A stretch of 64,000 bases of DNA, taken from the NCBI GenBank assembly GCA_022791315.1, contig JAAVYW010000042.1, positions 62,001 to 126,000 on the forward strand, given 5' to 3'. Below are positions 1 through 9,498 of this stretch, one piece after another. A program made the position numbers and the translations under genes. This DNA is from Oscillospiraceae bacterium (lineage in GTDB: Bacteria > Bacillota > Clostridia > Oscillospirales > Ruminococcaceae). The notes under the pieces are model-generated. The model made no database searches and was not told where the DNA came from. It was given only the letters and a program-made list of their open reading frames with translations. Each line of letters opens with the position of its first letter. Within the stretch, counting starts at the first letter, position 1.

Positions 1-144
1 GGGAGACGGAATGTGAGTGCTTTCATTGGGTTTCACCGGACTTTCTTTTGGAATGGGGTTCTGGGCTATTTTTATGCGTGAGGATGGGGAAACATTTCTG
101 GGAAAGAGATGGGGGAGCGCAGTTTGGAGAAGGGATGTGAGGAT
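1..144. other. Window edge, no supported gene
   Basis: A short open frame enters from the left edge and stops at about base 81. It could be the last codons of an upstream gene, but it is too short to recognise. No convincing start or promoter is visible before the next gene. Confidence 0.3.
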
Positions 145-672
145 ATGGCGGAGAATGAGGAACGGCAGATTTACTTGGTTACAGGGGTTATGGCAGCTGG
201 AAAATCCACTGTTTCGCAAATGCTGGCGGCGCGGCTGAAACGGTGCGTCCATCTCCGAGGCGATGTGTTTCGCAGAATGATTGTCTCAGGCCGGGAGGAG
301 ATGTCCCAGACACCGTTGGAGGAGGCGGTGCGCCAGCTGCATCTGCGGTACCGGATGGCTGCGGCTGCGGCAAAACAGTACTTGGAGGGCGGATTTTCGG
401 TTGTCATGCAGGACAATTACTATGGGGAGGACCTTAAGCGTATGCTGGAGTATTTGGAGGGGTATCCGGTTCGGGTTGTCGTGCTCTGCCCGGATGTTGA
501 AACGGTAAAAAAGCGCGAGTTGGGCAGAGGGAAGACTGGGTACACCGGCTTTTCGGTGAAGGCGCTGTATGATGATTTTATCAGGACTACGCCCCGTATC
601 GGCTATTGGTTGGATACTTCTGAACAGACGGCCGAGCAGACTGTCCGGACGATTTTGAGCCACTTTGCATAG
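145..672 (+). CDS. Small P-loop kinase / AAA-type phosphotransferase
   Basis: A 175-residue single-domain P-loop protein. The Walker A motif GVMAAGKST lies at residues 14-22 directly after the first beta strand, as in chloramphenicol phosphotransferase, adenylylsulfate kinase and zeta-toxin-like kinases. A central LRGDVFRR segment and a later DNYYG segment resemble the acceptor-binding region of such kinases. I start at the ATG at 145 because GTGAGG sits just upstream; an upstream in-frame ATG at 109 has no ribosome site. The substrate cannot be read from the sequence: a nucleotide, sugar or small-molecule phosphotransfer are all possible. It has no partner gene here and sits alone ahead of the valS promoter. 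Confidence 0.7.
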   Translation: MAENEERQIYLVTGVMAAGKSTVSQMLAARLKRCVHLRGDVFRRMIVSGREEMSQTPLEEAVRQLHLRYRMAAAAAKQYLEGGFSVVMQDNYYGEDLKRMLEYLEGYPVRVVVLCPDVETVKKRELGRGKTGYTGFSVKALYDDFIRTTPRIGYWLDTSEQTAEQTVRTILSHFA

Positions 673-689
673 GTGAAAGCCCCTCCTTC

Positions 690-750
690 CCTGGCGGGGA
701 AGGAGGTCCCAAGGAAGCGGCCCACCGGGACCCTAAAAAAGAAGGGGGAA
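690..750. repeat. Degenerate intergenic repeat, copy 1
   Basis: A GC-rich stretch containing a hairpin (CCTCCTTCCC pairing with GGGAAGGAGG), followed by an AAGCGGCCC block and an A-rich run. The same order of blocks recurs in the spacers near 5.35, 33.1, 38.85 and 63.5 kb. The hairpin may also help to end transcription of the preceding kinase gene. Confidence 0.4.
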
Positions 751-776
751 CCGGGGGCTTTTCTCGGCACCAGCTA

Positions 777-805
777 TTGAAAAAAGGTGAAAAATCCAGT
801 ATAAT
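777..805 (+). promoter_or_regulatory. SigA-type promoter of valS
   Basis: TTGAAA, a 17-bp spacer, then a consensus TATAAT, ending about 35 bp before the valS start. No T-box motif (GGTGGTACC) is visible between this promoter and valS. Confidence 0.75.
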
Positions 806-840
806 CAGGGGAGATGTGAAACAAGGGAGGATTTATCAGC

Positions 841-3462
841 ATGAGCAAGGAACTGGAAAAGGTGTATGAACCGGGGAAGGTGGAGGATGCCATTTATCAG
901 TTTTGGCTGGATGGGGGGTATTTCCACGCCAAGGCAGACCCGGAGAAAAAGCCCTATACCATTGTGATTCCGCCGCCCAATATCACCGGGCAGCTGCATA
1001 TGGGACACGCGCTGGATGAGACATTGCAGGATATTTTAATCCGCTGGAAGCGGATGCAGGGCTATAGCGCCCTGTGGCTCCCCGGAACCGACCATGCCTC
1101 CATTGCCACCGAGGCCAAGATTGTGCAGGCTATGCGGGAAGAGGGCGTTACCAAGGAGGACCTGGGCCGGGAGGGATTCCTGGAACGGGCCTGGGCCTGG
1201 AAGGAGAAATACGGCGGGCGCATTGTGGAGCAGCTGAAAAAGCTGGGCTCCTCCTGCGACTGGGAGCGGGAGCGGTTTACCCTGGACGAGGGGTGCTCCA
1301 AAGCGGTGAACACCGTGTTCCAGCGCTTGTATGAGAAGGACCTGATTTACAGGGGGGAGCGGATTATCAACTGGTGCCCCCACTGCCTCACCTCCATTTC
1401 CGACGCTGAGGTGGAATATGCGGACAAGGCGGGGCACTTCTGGCATCTGCGCTATCCCTTGGCAGATGGGAGCGGGTATTTAGAGCTTGCTACCACCCGG
1501 CCTGAGACCATGCTGGGCGATACGGCGGTGGCAGTGCACCCGGAGGATGAGAGATACCGGCACCTGGTGGGTAAAATGCTGATTCTGCCCCTGGTGGGAC
1601 GGGAGATTCCCATTATCGCGGACGAGTATGTGGAGATGGACTTTGGCACCGGTGTGGTGAAAATCACCCCGGCCCACGACCCCAATGACTTTGAGGTGGG
1701 GCTGCGGCACAACCTTCCTATCATCAATGTGATGAACGACGATGCCACCATCAACGAGAACGGTGGGGAATACTGCGGGCTGGGCAGCGAAGAGGCCCGG
1801 AAGCGGATTGTGGAACGGCTGGAAAAAGAGGGCTATTTGGTACGGGTGGAGGACATCAGCCACAACGTGGGCACCTGTTACCGCTGCGGGCACGTGGTGG
1901 AGCCCAGGGTATCCAAACAGTGGTTTGTACGGATGGAGCCCTTGGCGAAGCCTGCCATTGAGGCGGTGAAGAACAGGGAGACCGTGTTTATCCCCGAGCG
2001 GTTTGACAAGATATACTTTAACTGGATGGAAAATATCAAGGACTGGTGTATTTCCCGGCAGCTCTGGTGGGGGCACCGGATTCCGGTGTGGTACTGTGAC
2101 GACTGCGGGGAGATGACGGTGAGCGCCCAGGGGGCAAAGGCCTGCGCCCACTGTGGCAGCGAGCACATCCATCAGGACCCGGATACGCTGGATACCTGGT
2201 TCTCCTCTGCGCTGTGGCCCTTCTCCACGCTGGGATGGCCGGATAAGACGGAAGATTTGGACTATTTCTTCCCCACCAATACCCTGGTGACGGGCTATGA
2301 CATTATCTTTTTCTGGGTGGCAAGGATGATTTTCTCCAGTGTGGAGCATATGGGGAAGGCGCCCTTTGACACGGTGCTGATTCATGGCCTGGTGCGGGAC
2401 GCACAGGGACGGAAGATGTCCAAATCCCTGGGCAACGGCATTAACCCGTTGGAGGTCATTGCGAGCTATGGTGCGGACACCTTGCGCTTTACCCTGGCTA
2501 CCGGCAACGCGCCGGGGAACGACATGCGCTTTTCCGACGACCGGGTACTGGCCAGCCGCAACTTTGCCAATAAACTCTGGAATGCCGCCCGTTTTGTGCT
2601 GATGAACCTGGATGAGGCAGTGGGGCCGGAGGAGCTGCCGGAGGCCCTCGCAGTGGAGGACAAATGGGTGCTCTCCAAGTACAACACCCTGGTGCAGGAG
2701 GTCACGGAGAACATGGAGCGGTTTGAGCTGGGGATTGCCCTCTCCAAGCTCTATGATTTTATCTGGGATGTGTTCTGCGACTGGTATCTGGAGCTGACGA
2801 AGCCCCGCGTTTCCGCGGGCGGGCAGGCGAGAGTGGAGGTACAGCAGGTACTGGTGTACGTACTCACTGGGATGCTCAAGCTGCTGCACCCCTACATGCC
2901 CTTTATCACCGAGGAGGTTTGGCAGGCGCTGCCCCACAAGGGGGAGAGCATCATGGTGGCACAGTGGCCGGTGTACTGCGAGAGCCTCCACTTCCCGGAG
3001 GACGATCGGGAATTTGAGAAGGTGGTAACTGCGATTCGGGCCATCCGCAACTGCCGGGCGGAGATGAACGTGCCCCCCAGCAAGAAGGCCCATGTGTATA
3101 TCGAGACCGGGGCGGGGGAGATTTTCAACCGCTGCGCCGGGTTCTTTGAGAAGCTGGCCTCGGCCTCTGGGGTGCAGGTAGGGGAGGCCTTTGACATCCC
3201 CGGCGCGGCCCAGGCGGTGACAGGGGACGCCCGTATCCTGATTCCCATGGACGACCTCATTGACCGGGAAAAGGAGCTGGCCCGGCTGAACAAGGAGAAA
3301 GCCTCCTGTGAAAAGGATATCCAGATTGTGAACGGCAAGCTGAACAATCCCGGCTTTGTCTCCAAGGCCCCTGCCGCTGTGGTAGAGGGGGAAAGGGCCA
3401 AGCTGGCTGCTGCCCAGGAGAAGCTGGCAAAGATACAGACCAGTATTGACGCGCTGCAATAA
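841..3462 (+). CDS. valS: Valine--tRNA ligase
   Basis: A class I aminoacyl-tRNA synthetase of 873 residues that charges tRNA-Val in the cytoplasm. The HIGH-type signature appears as HMGH at residues 53-56 after PPPNITGQL, and the KMSKS loop is exact at 525-529. Between them lies the editing insertion (CP1), with the [18 protein letters not shown] segment typical of ValRS/IleRS/LeuRS. The C terminus (about 810-873) is the Lys/Glu-rich coiled coil that distinguishes ValRS from IleRS. AGGGAGG lies 10 bases before the ATG. It is transcribed alone between its own promoter and a strong terminator. Confidence 0.98.
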   Translation: MSKELEKVYEPGKVEDAIYQFWLDGGYFHAKADPEKKPYTIVIPPPNITGQLHMGHALDETLQDILIRWKRMQGYSALWLPGTDHASIATEAKIVQAMREEGVTKEDLGREGFLERAWAWKEKYGGRIVEQLKKLGSSCDWERERFTLDEGCSKAVNTVFQRLYEKDLIYRGERIINWCPHCLTSISDAEVEYADKAGHFWHLRYPLADGSGYLELATTRPETMLGDTAVAVHPEDERYRHLVGKMLILPLVGREIPIIADEYVEMDFGTGVVKITPAHDPNDFEVGLRHNLPIINVMNDDATINENGGEYCGLGSEEARKRIVERLEKEGYLVRVEDISHNVGTCYRCGHVVEPRVSKQWFVRMEPLAKPAIEAVKNRETVFIPERFDKIYFNWMENIKDWCISRQLWWGHRIPVWYCDDCGEMTVSAQGAKACAHCGSEHIHQDPDTLDTWFSSALWPFSTLGWPDKTEDLDYFFPTNTLVTGYDIIFFWVARMIFSSVEHMGKAPFDTVLIHGLVRDAQGRKMSKSLGNGINPLEVIASYGADTLRFTLATGNAPGNDMRFSDDRVLASRNFANKLWNAARFVLMNLDEAVGPEELPEALAVEDKWVLSKYNTLVQEVTENMERFELGIALSKLYDFIWDVFCDWYLELTKPRVSAGGQARVEVQQVLVYVLTGMLKLLHPYMPFITEEVWQALPHKGESIMVAQWPVYCESLHFPEDDREFEKVVTAIRAIRNCRAEMNVPPSKKAHVYIETGAGEIFNRCAGFFEKLASASGVQVGEAFDIPGAAQAVTGDARILIPMDDLIDREKELARLNKEKASCEKDIQIVNGKLNNPGFVSKAPAAVVEGERAKLAAAQEKLAKIQTSIDALQ

Positions 3463-3470
3463 AATAGTGT

Positions 3471-3507
3471 GGCCCGCCGGAGAGATGGGTGTTCCGGCGG
3501 GCCTTTT
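3471..3507 (+). terminator. Rho-independent terminator after valS
   Basis: A perfect 10-bp stem (GGCCCGCCGG with CCGGCGGGCC) around a 13-base loop, followed by TTTT. Confidence 0.85.
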
Positions 3508-3548
3508 CCTTACCGGGGAGTGAAATGGGTAACAGGAGGAGTGTATCG

Positions 3549-3914
3549 ATGCGGTTAGGAGAAGTTGGGCTGTTGACAAATGACGTTGTCCGGCTGTCAG
3601 ATTTCTATAAGGCCCTGCTGGAAACCGACAATGGCAGCAAGGACAAGGTGCATCAGACAATTATAGGAGACGAGACTATGCTGACGGTCTACAATGACGG
3701 GTCAGTAAAAAACAACGGGAATCAAAATATCTGCCTTGCCTTTACAGTGGACGATGTGGAGAGGGAATACCAAAGGGTTCTGGCTCTGGGGGCAGAGGTG
3801 ATTGAGAAACCGACGAGACGCCCATGGGGTGCTGTCAACATGAGTTTTTACGACCCTGATAGGAATGTGATATATTTGAGGAGTTTTTCGGCGGACAGCG
3901 AAACCATGGGGTGA
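3549..3914 (+). CDS. VOC (glyoxalase/dioxygenase fold) family protein
   Basis: A 121-residue protein with the paired beta-alpha-beta-beta-beta modules of the vicinal oxygen chelate superfamily. It opens with a GLLTNDVVRLSDFYKALLE segment and ends with PWGAVNMSFYDPDRNVI, the usual C-terminal strand ending in a D-P-x-G/R-N turn. AGGAGG lies 9 bases before the ATG at 3549. This superfamily covers glyoxalases, antibiotic-binding proteins and dioxygenases, so the substrate stays open. It precedes folC by 13 bases and is probably co-transcribed with it. Confidence 0.8.
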   Translation: MRLGEVGLLTNDVVRLSDFYKALLETDNGSKDKVHQTIIGDETMLTVYNDGSVKNNGNQNICLAFTVDDVEREYQRVLALGAEVIEKPTRRPWGAVNMSFYDPDRNVIYLRSFSADSETMG

Positions 3915-3927
3915 GGAGGGAAGCGTT

Positions 3928-5214
3928 ATGGAATACGGGGAAGCAGTTTCCTATATCCACAGCCACTTTATCGGAGGGTCAAAGAACGGGTTTGAGAATA
4001 TCTCCCGGCTGTTGGCGGAGTATGGCAGCCCCCAGGAGAGGCTGAAGTTTATCCACATTGCGGGCACCAACGGCAAGGGCTCGGCCACGGCCATGTGCGC
4101 CAGTATGCTGCGCAGTGCGGGATACCGGGTGGGGATGTATATCTCCCCCTATGTGATTCGCTTCAATGAACGTGTCCAGGTAGACGGGGAGATGATTCCT
4201 GACAAAGATTTGGCGGCGCTGGTGACGGAGATGAGCGGGGCGGTGGACAGGCTTTTTGCCCCGGGGAAGATGATGACGGAGTTTGAGTTTATCACCGCGC
4301 TGGCAATGGTGTACTTTGACCGGCGAGGATGCGACATAGTGTGCCTGGAAGTGGGGATGGGGGGGATGGCAGACCCAACCAATGTGATTCCCTGCCCGCT
4401 GGTGAGCGTGATAATGTCTATCTCCTTAGACCACACCAAGGTGTTGGGGGACACGGTGGAGCAGATTGCGGCGGTGAAATGCGGCATTATCAAGCGGGGC
4501 GGGGTGACGGTTTGCTATCCCAGACAGGAGCCGGGCGTGCTGGCAGTTGTGATGGAGCGCTGCGGGGAACAGGGCAGCCGTTTGGTGATGCCAGGGGCGG
4601 CCTCGGTAGAGGTGCGCAGGGAGACGGTGTTTGGGTCAGAGTTCGGCTACCGGGGGCTGGATATTTCCCTGCCGCTGGGGGGGCGGCATCAGGTTGACAA
4701 TGCCATCACAGCCATCGAGGCAATGCTGGCGCTGCGGGGGCAGGGGGTTTCCCTGCCGGACAGGGCAATTGTGAAGGGGCTGGCAGAGGTGCGGTTCCCG
4801 GCTAGACAGGAGGTCTTGGGGCGGGAACCGCTGGTGGTGGTGGATGGGGCCCACAACGCCTCGGGGGCCCAGTCACTGGCAAAGACGCTACGGCATTTGG
4901 CAGAGCGTCCTCTGGTGGGGATTGTGGGGGTGCTCTCCAGCAAGGATTATGCCGCTGTGTTGCAGGCTACGGCGCCCTGCTTTGACTGCCTCTTTGCCGT
5001 GAAGGCCCAGGACAAGCCGGGCACAGAGGGGCTGAGGCCTGAGACCCTGGCAGAGGCGGCGAGGGGGCTGTGTCCCAAGGTTGCCCTCTGCGGCAGCGAG
5101 CGGGAGGCGTTGGAACAGGCCAGGGAGGCCGCAGGGAAGGCGGGGGCTGTGGTGATTTACGGCTCCCTGTACCTGGCTAGCACGATGCGGGAAATTTTGC
5201 TGGAAAAGGAATAA
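3928..5214 (+). CDS. folC: Bifunctional folylpolyglutamate/dihydrofolate synthase
   Basis: A 428-residue Mur-ligase-family enzyme that adds glutamate to folates (and to dihydropteroate in bifunctional members) using ATP. Visible signatures are the P-loop GTNGKGS near residues 47-53, the following YISPYVIRFNERVQVDGE segment, EVGMGGMADPTNV near 143-155, and DGAHNASGAQSL in the C-terminal domain. The length is normal. GAGGAGG precedes the ATG. In many Clostridia folC lies near valS, and it does so here. Confidence 0.96.
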   Translation: MEYGEAVSYIHSHFIGGSKNGFENISRLLAEYGSPQERLKFIHIAGTNGKGSATAMCASMLRSAGYRVGMYISPYVIRFNERVQVDGEMIPDKDLAALVTEMSGAVDRLFAPGKMMTEFEFITALAMVYFDRRGCDIVCLEVGMGGMADPTNVIPCPLVSVIMSISLDHTKVLGDTVEQIAAVKCGIIKRGGVTVCYPRQEPGVLAVVMERCGEQGSRLVMPGAASVEVRRETVFGSEFGYRGLDISLPLGGRHQVDNAITAIEAMLALRGQGVSLPDRAIVKGLAEVRFPARQEVLGREPLVVVDGAHNASGAQSLAKTLRHLAERPLVGIVGVLSSKDYAAVLQATAPCFDCLFAVKAQDKPGTEGLRPETLAEAARGLCPKVALCGSEREALEQAREAAGKAGAVVIYGSLYLASTMREILLEKE

Positions 5215-5266
5215 AAGGGGCAAAATTTCTTCGGATTCGACGGCGTGAAATACGCGCAAAAATAGG

Positions 5267-5308
5267 AGAAAGTCTTTATTCTATATAGAGTAAGGGCTTT
5301 CTTTTTTT
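5267..5308 (+). terminator. Rho-independent terminator after folC
   Basis: A 15-bp stem (with several G-U pairs) formed by AGAAAGTCTTTATTC and GAGTAAGGGCTTTCT, a 6-base loop, then a run of T. Confidence 0.85.
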
Positions 5309-5324
5309 GTCTGGAAATGGGACA

Positions 5325-5425
5325 AGCTACGGAACACCTTCCTGAGGGAAGGAGAGCAGAAAAAGGATAGGGCGAAGGGCCGCAGTTGGCCTTTGTCTCC
5401 AAACGGGACGGAATACAAAAAGGAA
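5325..5425. repeat. Degenerate intergenic repeat, copy 2
   Basis: Contains the recurring blocks: GGGACAAGCTACGG, then GGGAAGGAGAGC, then GGGCCGCAG, then a CCTTTGTCTCC segment ending in an A-rich tail. The last part matches the copy near 63.56 kb (CCTTTGTGTCCC, then a GGGAC turn). It lies between folC and spoIIAA. Confidence 0.4.
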
Positions 5426-5438
5426 AGAAGGGGAGAAG

Positions 5439-5756
5439 ATGACAGTGAGGATTGAGAGCGGGGAACGGGAAATTGTAGCCCGGCTGTCGGGAGAGATAGA
5501 CCACCACCATGCAGGGGAAATCCGCAGCGAGATTGACGAGGCCGTGGCAAGCGCCCAGCCTGCTGTGCTGGTGCTGGATTTTCGAGAGGTTACCTTTATG
5601 GACAGCTCTGGGATTGGGCTGATTATGGGACGCTATAAGGCAGTGGCCGCCTATGGCGGGGAGCTGGTGATTGCCAATATCAGCCTGGGGCTCAAAAAAG
5701 TAATCCGCCTGGCAGGGCTGGACAAGCTGGCCCGTATTGAGGAAAACCGAAAGTGA
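5439..5756 (+). CDS. spoIIAA: Anti-sigma F factor antagonist SpoIIAA
   Basis: A 105-residue STAS-domain protein that frees sigma F by binding SpoIIAB in the forespore. The regulatory serine lies in MDSSGIGLIMGRYK; Ser57 corresponds to the residue phosphorylated by SpoIIAB and dephosphorylated by SpoIIE in Bacillus. A SpoIIE gene is present at about 18.3 kb of this window. GGGGAGAAG precedes the ATG. It is the first gene of a compact spoIIAA-spoIIAB-sigF operon, the standard gene order for the earliest compartment-specific sporulation switch. Confidence 0.96.
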   Translation: MTVRIESGEREIVARLSGEIDHHHAGEIRSEIDEAVASAQPAVLVLDFREVTFMDSSGIGLIMGRYKAVAAYGGELVIANISLGLKKVIRLAGLDKLARIEENRK

Positions 5757-5772
5757 GGAGGAAGCAAGCATC

Positions 5773-6213
5773 ATGGGCAAGGACAACGAGATGAAGCTGA
5801 CACTGCAGAGCCGCTCGGTAAACGAGAGCTTTGCCAGAGGGGCGGTGGCCATGTTTGTCTCCCAGCTGGACCCCACTGTGGAGGAGCTGGCGGATATCAA
5901 GACGGCCGTGTCGGAGGCGGTGACAAACTGTATTGTACACGGCTACAAGGAAAGTATCGGCCCCATTTACTTAACCGTGCGGCTCACAGAGGCGGGAGAG
6001 GTTATTATCCGTATCCGGGACAAGGGCTGCGGGATTTCCGACATCCCCAAAGCCATGGAACCTCTCTACACCACCTGCGAGACCGGGGAGCGGGCTGGGT
6101 TGGGGTTTGCGGTGATGCAGTCGTTTATGGACAAGGTGAAAGTCACCTCCAAGGGGGGGGTTACAGTGGTGATGAAAAAGCGGCTGAAGCTGCGGGAGGG
6201 GGCCAATGGATAG
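5773..6213 (+). CDS. spoIIAB: Anti-sigma F factor SpoIIAB (kinase)
   Basis: A 146-residue GHKL-fold serine kinase that holds sigma F inactive and phosphorylates SpoIIAA. The N box appears as SEAVTNCIVHGYKES, the G1 box as IRDKGCGI, and the G2 region as TGERAGLGFAVMQSF. I take the ATG at 5773, which has GAGGAGG about 10 bases upstream; a longer frame begins inside spoIIAA and has no ribosome site. Its end overlaps the start of sigF by 8 bases, indicating translational coupling. Confidence 0.96.
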   Translation: MGKDNEMKLTLQSRSVNESFARGAVAMFVSQLDPTVEELADIKTAVSEAVTNCIVHGYKESIGPIYLTVRLTEAGEVIIRIRDKGCGISDIPKAMEPLYTTCETGERAGLGFAVMQSFMDKVKVTSKGGVTVVMKKRLKLREGANG

Positions 6214-6874
6214 CACGGCGTTGGTAAGCCGGCAGCAGATGGTGGAGGACAACTTGGGGCTGGTGCGGCTGTGTGCCCATCGCCTGGGGGGCAGGGGCGT
6301 GGAATACGACGACCTGTATCAGGCGGGGTGCATCGGGCTGCTCAAGGCAGTGGATGCCTTTGACGTGGGACGGGGTGTGAAATTTTCCACCTACGCGGTG
6401 CCGGTGATTATGGGGGAAATCCGCCGCCTGTTCCGGGACGGCGGCAGCGTGAAGGTGAGCCGCTCTATCAAGGAGCTCTCCCTCAAAATCTCCCGGTTCC
6501 GGGAGGAGTATCTCTCCCAGCACCAGGTGGAGCCCTCTATCTCGGTGCTGTGCCAGGAAATGGGGGAGAGCAAGGAGAAAATTGTCCTGGCGCTGGATGT
6601 TTCCCAGCCGGTGATTTCCCTCACGGCCGAGGAGGAGGGGGGCGGGCAGTTTGACCTGCCAGTGGAGTCCCACGAGGAGAAGGTGAACAACCTGCTCTCC
6701 CTACGGGCTGTGATAGGGCATTTGGAGGAGCGGGACCAGAAAATTATCTACTACCGCTATTTCAAGAACCAAACCCAGACCCAGACCGCCAAGATGCTCT
6801 CCATGACCCAGGTACAGGTTTCCCGGAGGGAGAAAAAGATTTTGGAGAAGCTGCGGGATAGGATGCTGGAATGA
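6206..6874 (+). CDS. sigF: RNA polymerase sigma factor SigF (SpoIIAC)
   Basis: A 222-residue sporulation sigma factor of the SigF/SigG/SigB group, active in the forespore after asymmetric division. Region 2 is visible as NLGLVRLCAHRL followed by YDDLYQAGCIGLLKAVDAF and FSTYAVPVIMGEIRRLFRD. Region 4 is the C-terminal helix-turn-helix with TQTAKMLSMTQVQVSRREK. Being third in the spoIIA operon identifies it as SigF rather than SigG. The GGAGG ribosome site lies inside the end of spoIIAB. Confidence 0.96.
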   Translation: MDSTALVSRQQMVEDNLGLVRLCAHRLGGRGVEYDDLYQAGCIGLLKAVDAFDVGRGVKFSTYAVPVIMGEIRRLFRDGGSVKVSRSIKELSLKISRFREEYLSQHQVEPSISVLCQEMGESKEKIVLALDVSQPVISLTAEEEGGGQFDLPVESHEEKVNNLLSLRAVIGHLEERDQKIIYYRYFKNQTQTQTAKMLSMTQVQVSRREKKILEKLRDRMLE

Positions 6875-6876
6875 AT

Positions 6877-6914
6877 CCCGCCCTGCCGTGAGGGAACGGC
6901 AGGGCGGGGTTTTT
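6877..6914 (+). terminator. Rho-independent terminator after sigF
   Basis: A perfect 12-bp stem (CCCGCCCTGCCG with CGGCAGGGCGGG), an 8-base loop and a T run. It closes the spoIIA operon just ahead of a convergent gene. Confidence 0.88.
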
Positions 6915-6926
6915 GGCGGATACGTG

Positions 6927-7994
6927 TTAGTTTTCGGGGATTTCAAAGAGGGAATCGTAGTCGTAGGTGGAATAGAATGAGCGGATACGGCGGTAGTAGT
7001 CCTGATAGTTGTCCTTAGTGAGCTGGTGCTCACCGGATTTCATCCAATGGAGGATTTGGGAATTGACCCATTCGCCGTAGTGAGTGGAGTCTTTATAATT
7101 GTCCAGGTCGCAAATCATGTCATATTCATCGAAAAAGGAAAACACGTGGATATTTTCTTGCTCTAGGAGAAGCTGAGTGGCGAGCTCTTGAGCTTGGGGC
7201 CAGCTGTTTATTTTGCCTGTCTGGTTTATTTCGTCCCAATAGTAGATGCTGTAGGGAGGAAAGAAGACGTAAAATTCGATATTAGGGTACCCTTTTGCCA
7301 AATCAATAAAATTCTGTTGGATGTTTTCATTGAGATGCTTTTTTTGTTCATCTGTGAGAAAGGGTTGAGTGTCAACAGCAGTGGGGCGGCTATAAGTGCC
7401 ATCTACAGTTTCTTTTCCAAAGGTAAAACGGTTCATCCAATTTGAATATACATCAAATGTAGTAGTCTTTTGTCCAGATAAAGTATATACTAAAATTGAT
7501 GGACAATTTTTTATTAGTACATCTTTATTGAAAATATATTCTACATCGTCAAAGATTATTTCATTATACAAATAATCAGGATAATAATTTCTTATTTGAT
7601 AATCTTTATCTAATTCCAGATAGCTCCCATCAATAGAACGAATAATATATTTGAGATTTGAATTTGATTTAGCAGCACGGGCTAACATTTCATTGACTTC
7701 CCGAAAACTTCCACCTGACAAAGAGACCTTCACTGTGTTGCACCCAAACAACTCGTCAAACTCTGATGCTTTGAAATTCTCTGTCATGGAGGTTCCGGTG
7801 ATAATGGCATCATACTCAAAGTGTTTTACAATGCCGTCATTTTGATACCGCTGATTGTTCAGTGGGTATTGCAGGCCCAGGATGGGGGCGTGGTAGTGGA
7901 AAAAGGGGTCTATTACTACGACGAAACCGCCTAGCAGGATGAGAAGGGCGAGGACAGCTACGAGAAAGCCGATACCCCATTTTTTTCCAGTCAT
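6927..7994 (-). CDS. Membrane-anchored SGNH-type acyl-transfer partner
   Basis: A 355-residue protein with one N-terminal membrane segment (about residues 8-28) and an extracytoplasmic domain. GTSMTEN at 67-73 fits the serine block of SGNH/GDSL hydrolases, and a DNYKDSTHYG segment near 295-304 supplies the Asp/His of the same fold. Proteins of this layout (AlgJ, AlgX, DltD-like) accept acyl groups moved across the membrane by an MBOAT protein and pass them to an exported polymer. The gene directly upstream encodes such an MBOAT, 12 bases away. The polymer acylated is unknown. Its middle part (about 7.45-7.75 kb) is more AT-rich than its neighbours. Confidence 0.75.
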   Translation of the reverse strand: MTGKKWGIGFLVAVLALLILLGGFVVVIDPFFHYHAPILGLQYPLNNQRYQNDGIVKHFEYDAIITGTSMTENFKASEFDELFGCNTVKVSLSGGSFREVNEMLARAAKSNSNLKYIIRSIDGSYLELDKDYQIRNYYPDYLYNEIIFDDVEYIFNKDVLIKNCPSILVYTLSGQKTTTFDVYSNWMNRFTFGKETVDGTYSRPTAVDTQPFLTDEQKKHLNENIQQNFIDLAKGYPNIEFYVFFPPYSIYYWDEINQTGKINSWPQAQELATQLLLEQENIHVFSFFDEYDMICDLDNYKDSTHYGEWVNSQILHWMKSGEHQLTKDNYQDYYRRIRSFYSTYDYDSLFEIPEN

Positions 7995-8006
7995 GGTAAA
8001 TACCTC

Positions 8007-9470
8007 CTAGAAATTAAAATAGAGAAAGGTGCTGACACTAGAGAAGGAGAAGATACACAGCACCAGAAGCACTGCGGAGGCTAAGAGCTTAGTAACAGTG
8101 GGATGAAAGTGCTCCATCTGTTCCCGGGCATTGCGAGGGCCTAGGATGAGAAGCAGCGCCAGCAAAAAATAGGCGGCCAAAAACCAATTGGGCCGGCTGG
8201 CCAACATATCCAGTTTGGGGATATGGGGAAAGATGGTTTTCAGGCTGAATGGGTCAAAGCAGGAGGAGAGGGAACCGCTGATAGCTTGGAAATTGAAATC
8301 GGCGATGCGGCGGAGAATGCGTAGGGCGTCGTGGATGGAATTGGCACGGAAAAAGACCCAGGTGATATTGACAAAGGCAAAGGTTATCAGCCAGTTTAGA
8401 GCTGGATGCAGTCTTTGGAACCACGCCTTTTTCCAGCGAGTGAGGACGGAAAAGAGGCCGTGAAGAACACCCCAAAGGATAAATGTATAATTTGCGCCGT
8501 GCCAGAGGCCGCTGACGAAAAAGACAATCATCACATTGAGATAAGTACGCAGGTTTCCCTTGCGGTTGCCGCCCAGGGGGATATAGATATAGTGGGTGAA
8601 GAAGCGGGTGAGGGTCATATGCCACCGCTCCCAGAATTCAGTGATTGTGAGGGACTTGTAGGGGGAATCGAAGTTCACTGGAAGCTCAAGATTCATCATG
8701 CGGCCAATGCCAATAGCCATATCACAGTAGCCGCTGAAGTCGAAATAAATCTGAATGGTATAGGCCAGCACGGTGAGGAGAGCATTGGTGCTATCCAAGG
8801 CATCAATATTGGCGAAGCCCCAGTTGGCAGCATTGCCGAAAATGTCGGCAATCAAAACTTTTTTGGAGAGCCCCAGTACAAAGAGATAGGCCCCTTGGGA
8901 GAAATGTTCCCAATCGAAATGCTTTTTTGCCGGGTCAAGAAATTGTGGCACCAACTCGTCGTGGGTGACGATGGGGCCAGCGATGAGTTGAGGAAAGAAG
9001 GTGACAAAGGACATATAGCAAACCAAATCATACTTGGGAACCTCTCCTTTGTAGGCGTCGATGACAAAGGAGAGCTGTTGGAAGGTGAAAAAACTGATTC
9101 CCAAGGGTAGGACTAAGTGGCGCAGAGTAAAATCAGTTCGGAACAAGGTATTGACGTTTTCTAGGAAGAAATCGAAGTATTTATAGTAAAAAAGTATCCC
9201 GATATTGAAAATGACAGCGAAAGCCAGCAATAATTTCCGCCAGAAGGGGCGGGAAAACCGGCCGAAAAGGCGGTAGACGGCGAAATTAAAGAAGGTACTG
9301 GCTAAGATAATCCAGAGATAACGGGGATTGAAATAGCCATAGAACCACAGGGACATACCCAGCAGAAAAAGCTGGCCTAGACGATAGAGCCGGAAATGAT
9401 TGAGAGAAAAATAGCCAATCACACAGACCGGAAGAAATAACAGGACAAAAATATAGGAGTTAAAGAGCAT
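8007..9470 (-). CDS. MBOAT family O-acyltransferase (AlgI/DltB-like)
   Basis: A 487-residue polytopic membrane protein of the MBOAT family. It has the pattern of AlgI and DltB: an N-terminal FLPVCVIGYF segment, QLIAGPIVTHDELVPQF, the FEGYCDMA-like DFSGYCDMAIGIGRMM, WERWHMTL, and GLWHGANYTFILWG near residues 319-332, which holds the catalytic histidine. It probably moves an acyl (often acetyl) group to the outer face for attachment to a surface polysaccharide. I start at the ATG at 9470, which has a GAGGGGG site; an upstream TTG is less likely. It forms a two-gene unit with the SGNH protein downstream. Confidence 0.92.
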   Translation of the reverse strand: MLFNSYIFVLLFLPVCVIGYFSLNHFRLYRLGQLFLLGMSLWFYGYFNPRYLWIILASTFFNFAVYRLFGRFSRPFWRKLLLAFAVIFNIGILFYYKYFDFFLENVNTLFRTDFTLRHLVLPLGISFFTFQQLSFVIDAYKGEVPKYDLVCYMSFVTFFPQLIAGPIVTHDELVPQFLDPAKKHFDWEHFSQGAYLFVLGLSKKVLIADIFGNAANWGFANIDALDSTNALLTVLAYTIQIYFDFSGYCDMAIGIGRMMNLELPVNFDSPYKSLTITEFWERWHMTLTRFFTHYIYIPLGGNRKGNLRTYLNVMIVFFVSGLWHGANYTFILWGVLHGLFSVLTRWKKAWFQRLHPALNWLITFAFVNITWVFFRANSIHDALRILRRIADFNFQAISGSLSSCFDPFSLKTIFPHIPKLDMLASRPNWFLAAYFLLALLLILGPRNAREQMEHFHPTVTKLLASAVLLVLCIFSFSSVSTFLYFNF

Positions 9471-9498
9471 CGAATTCCCCCTCAATGAGAATGGATTA

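Noticed and set aside
673..840. T-box upstream of valS
   Set aside because: No GGTGGTACC motif or stem I is present; only a hairpin and an ordinary promoter.
1480..3660. Very long open frame (726 codons) antisense to valS
   Set aside because: It is the reverse of a clear valS gene, with composition typical of a GC-rich shadow frame and no protein motif.
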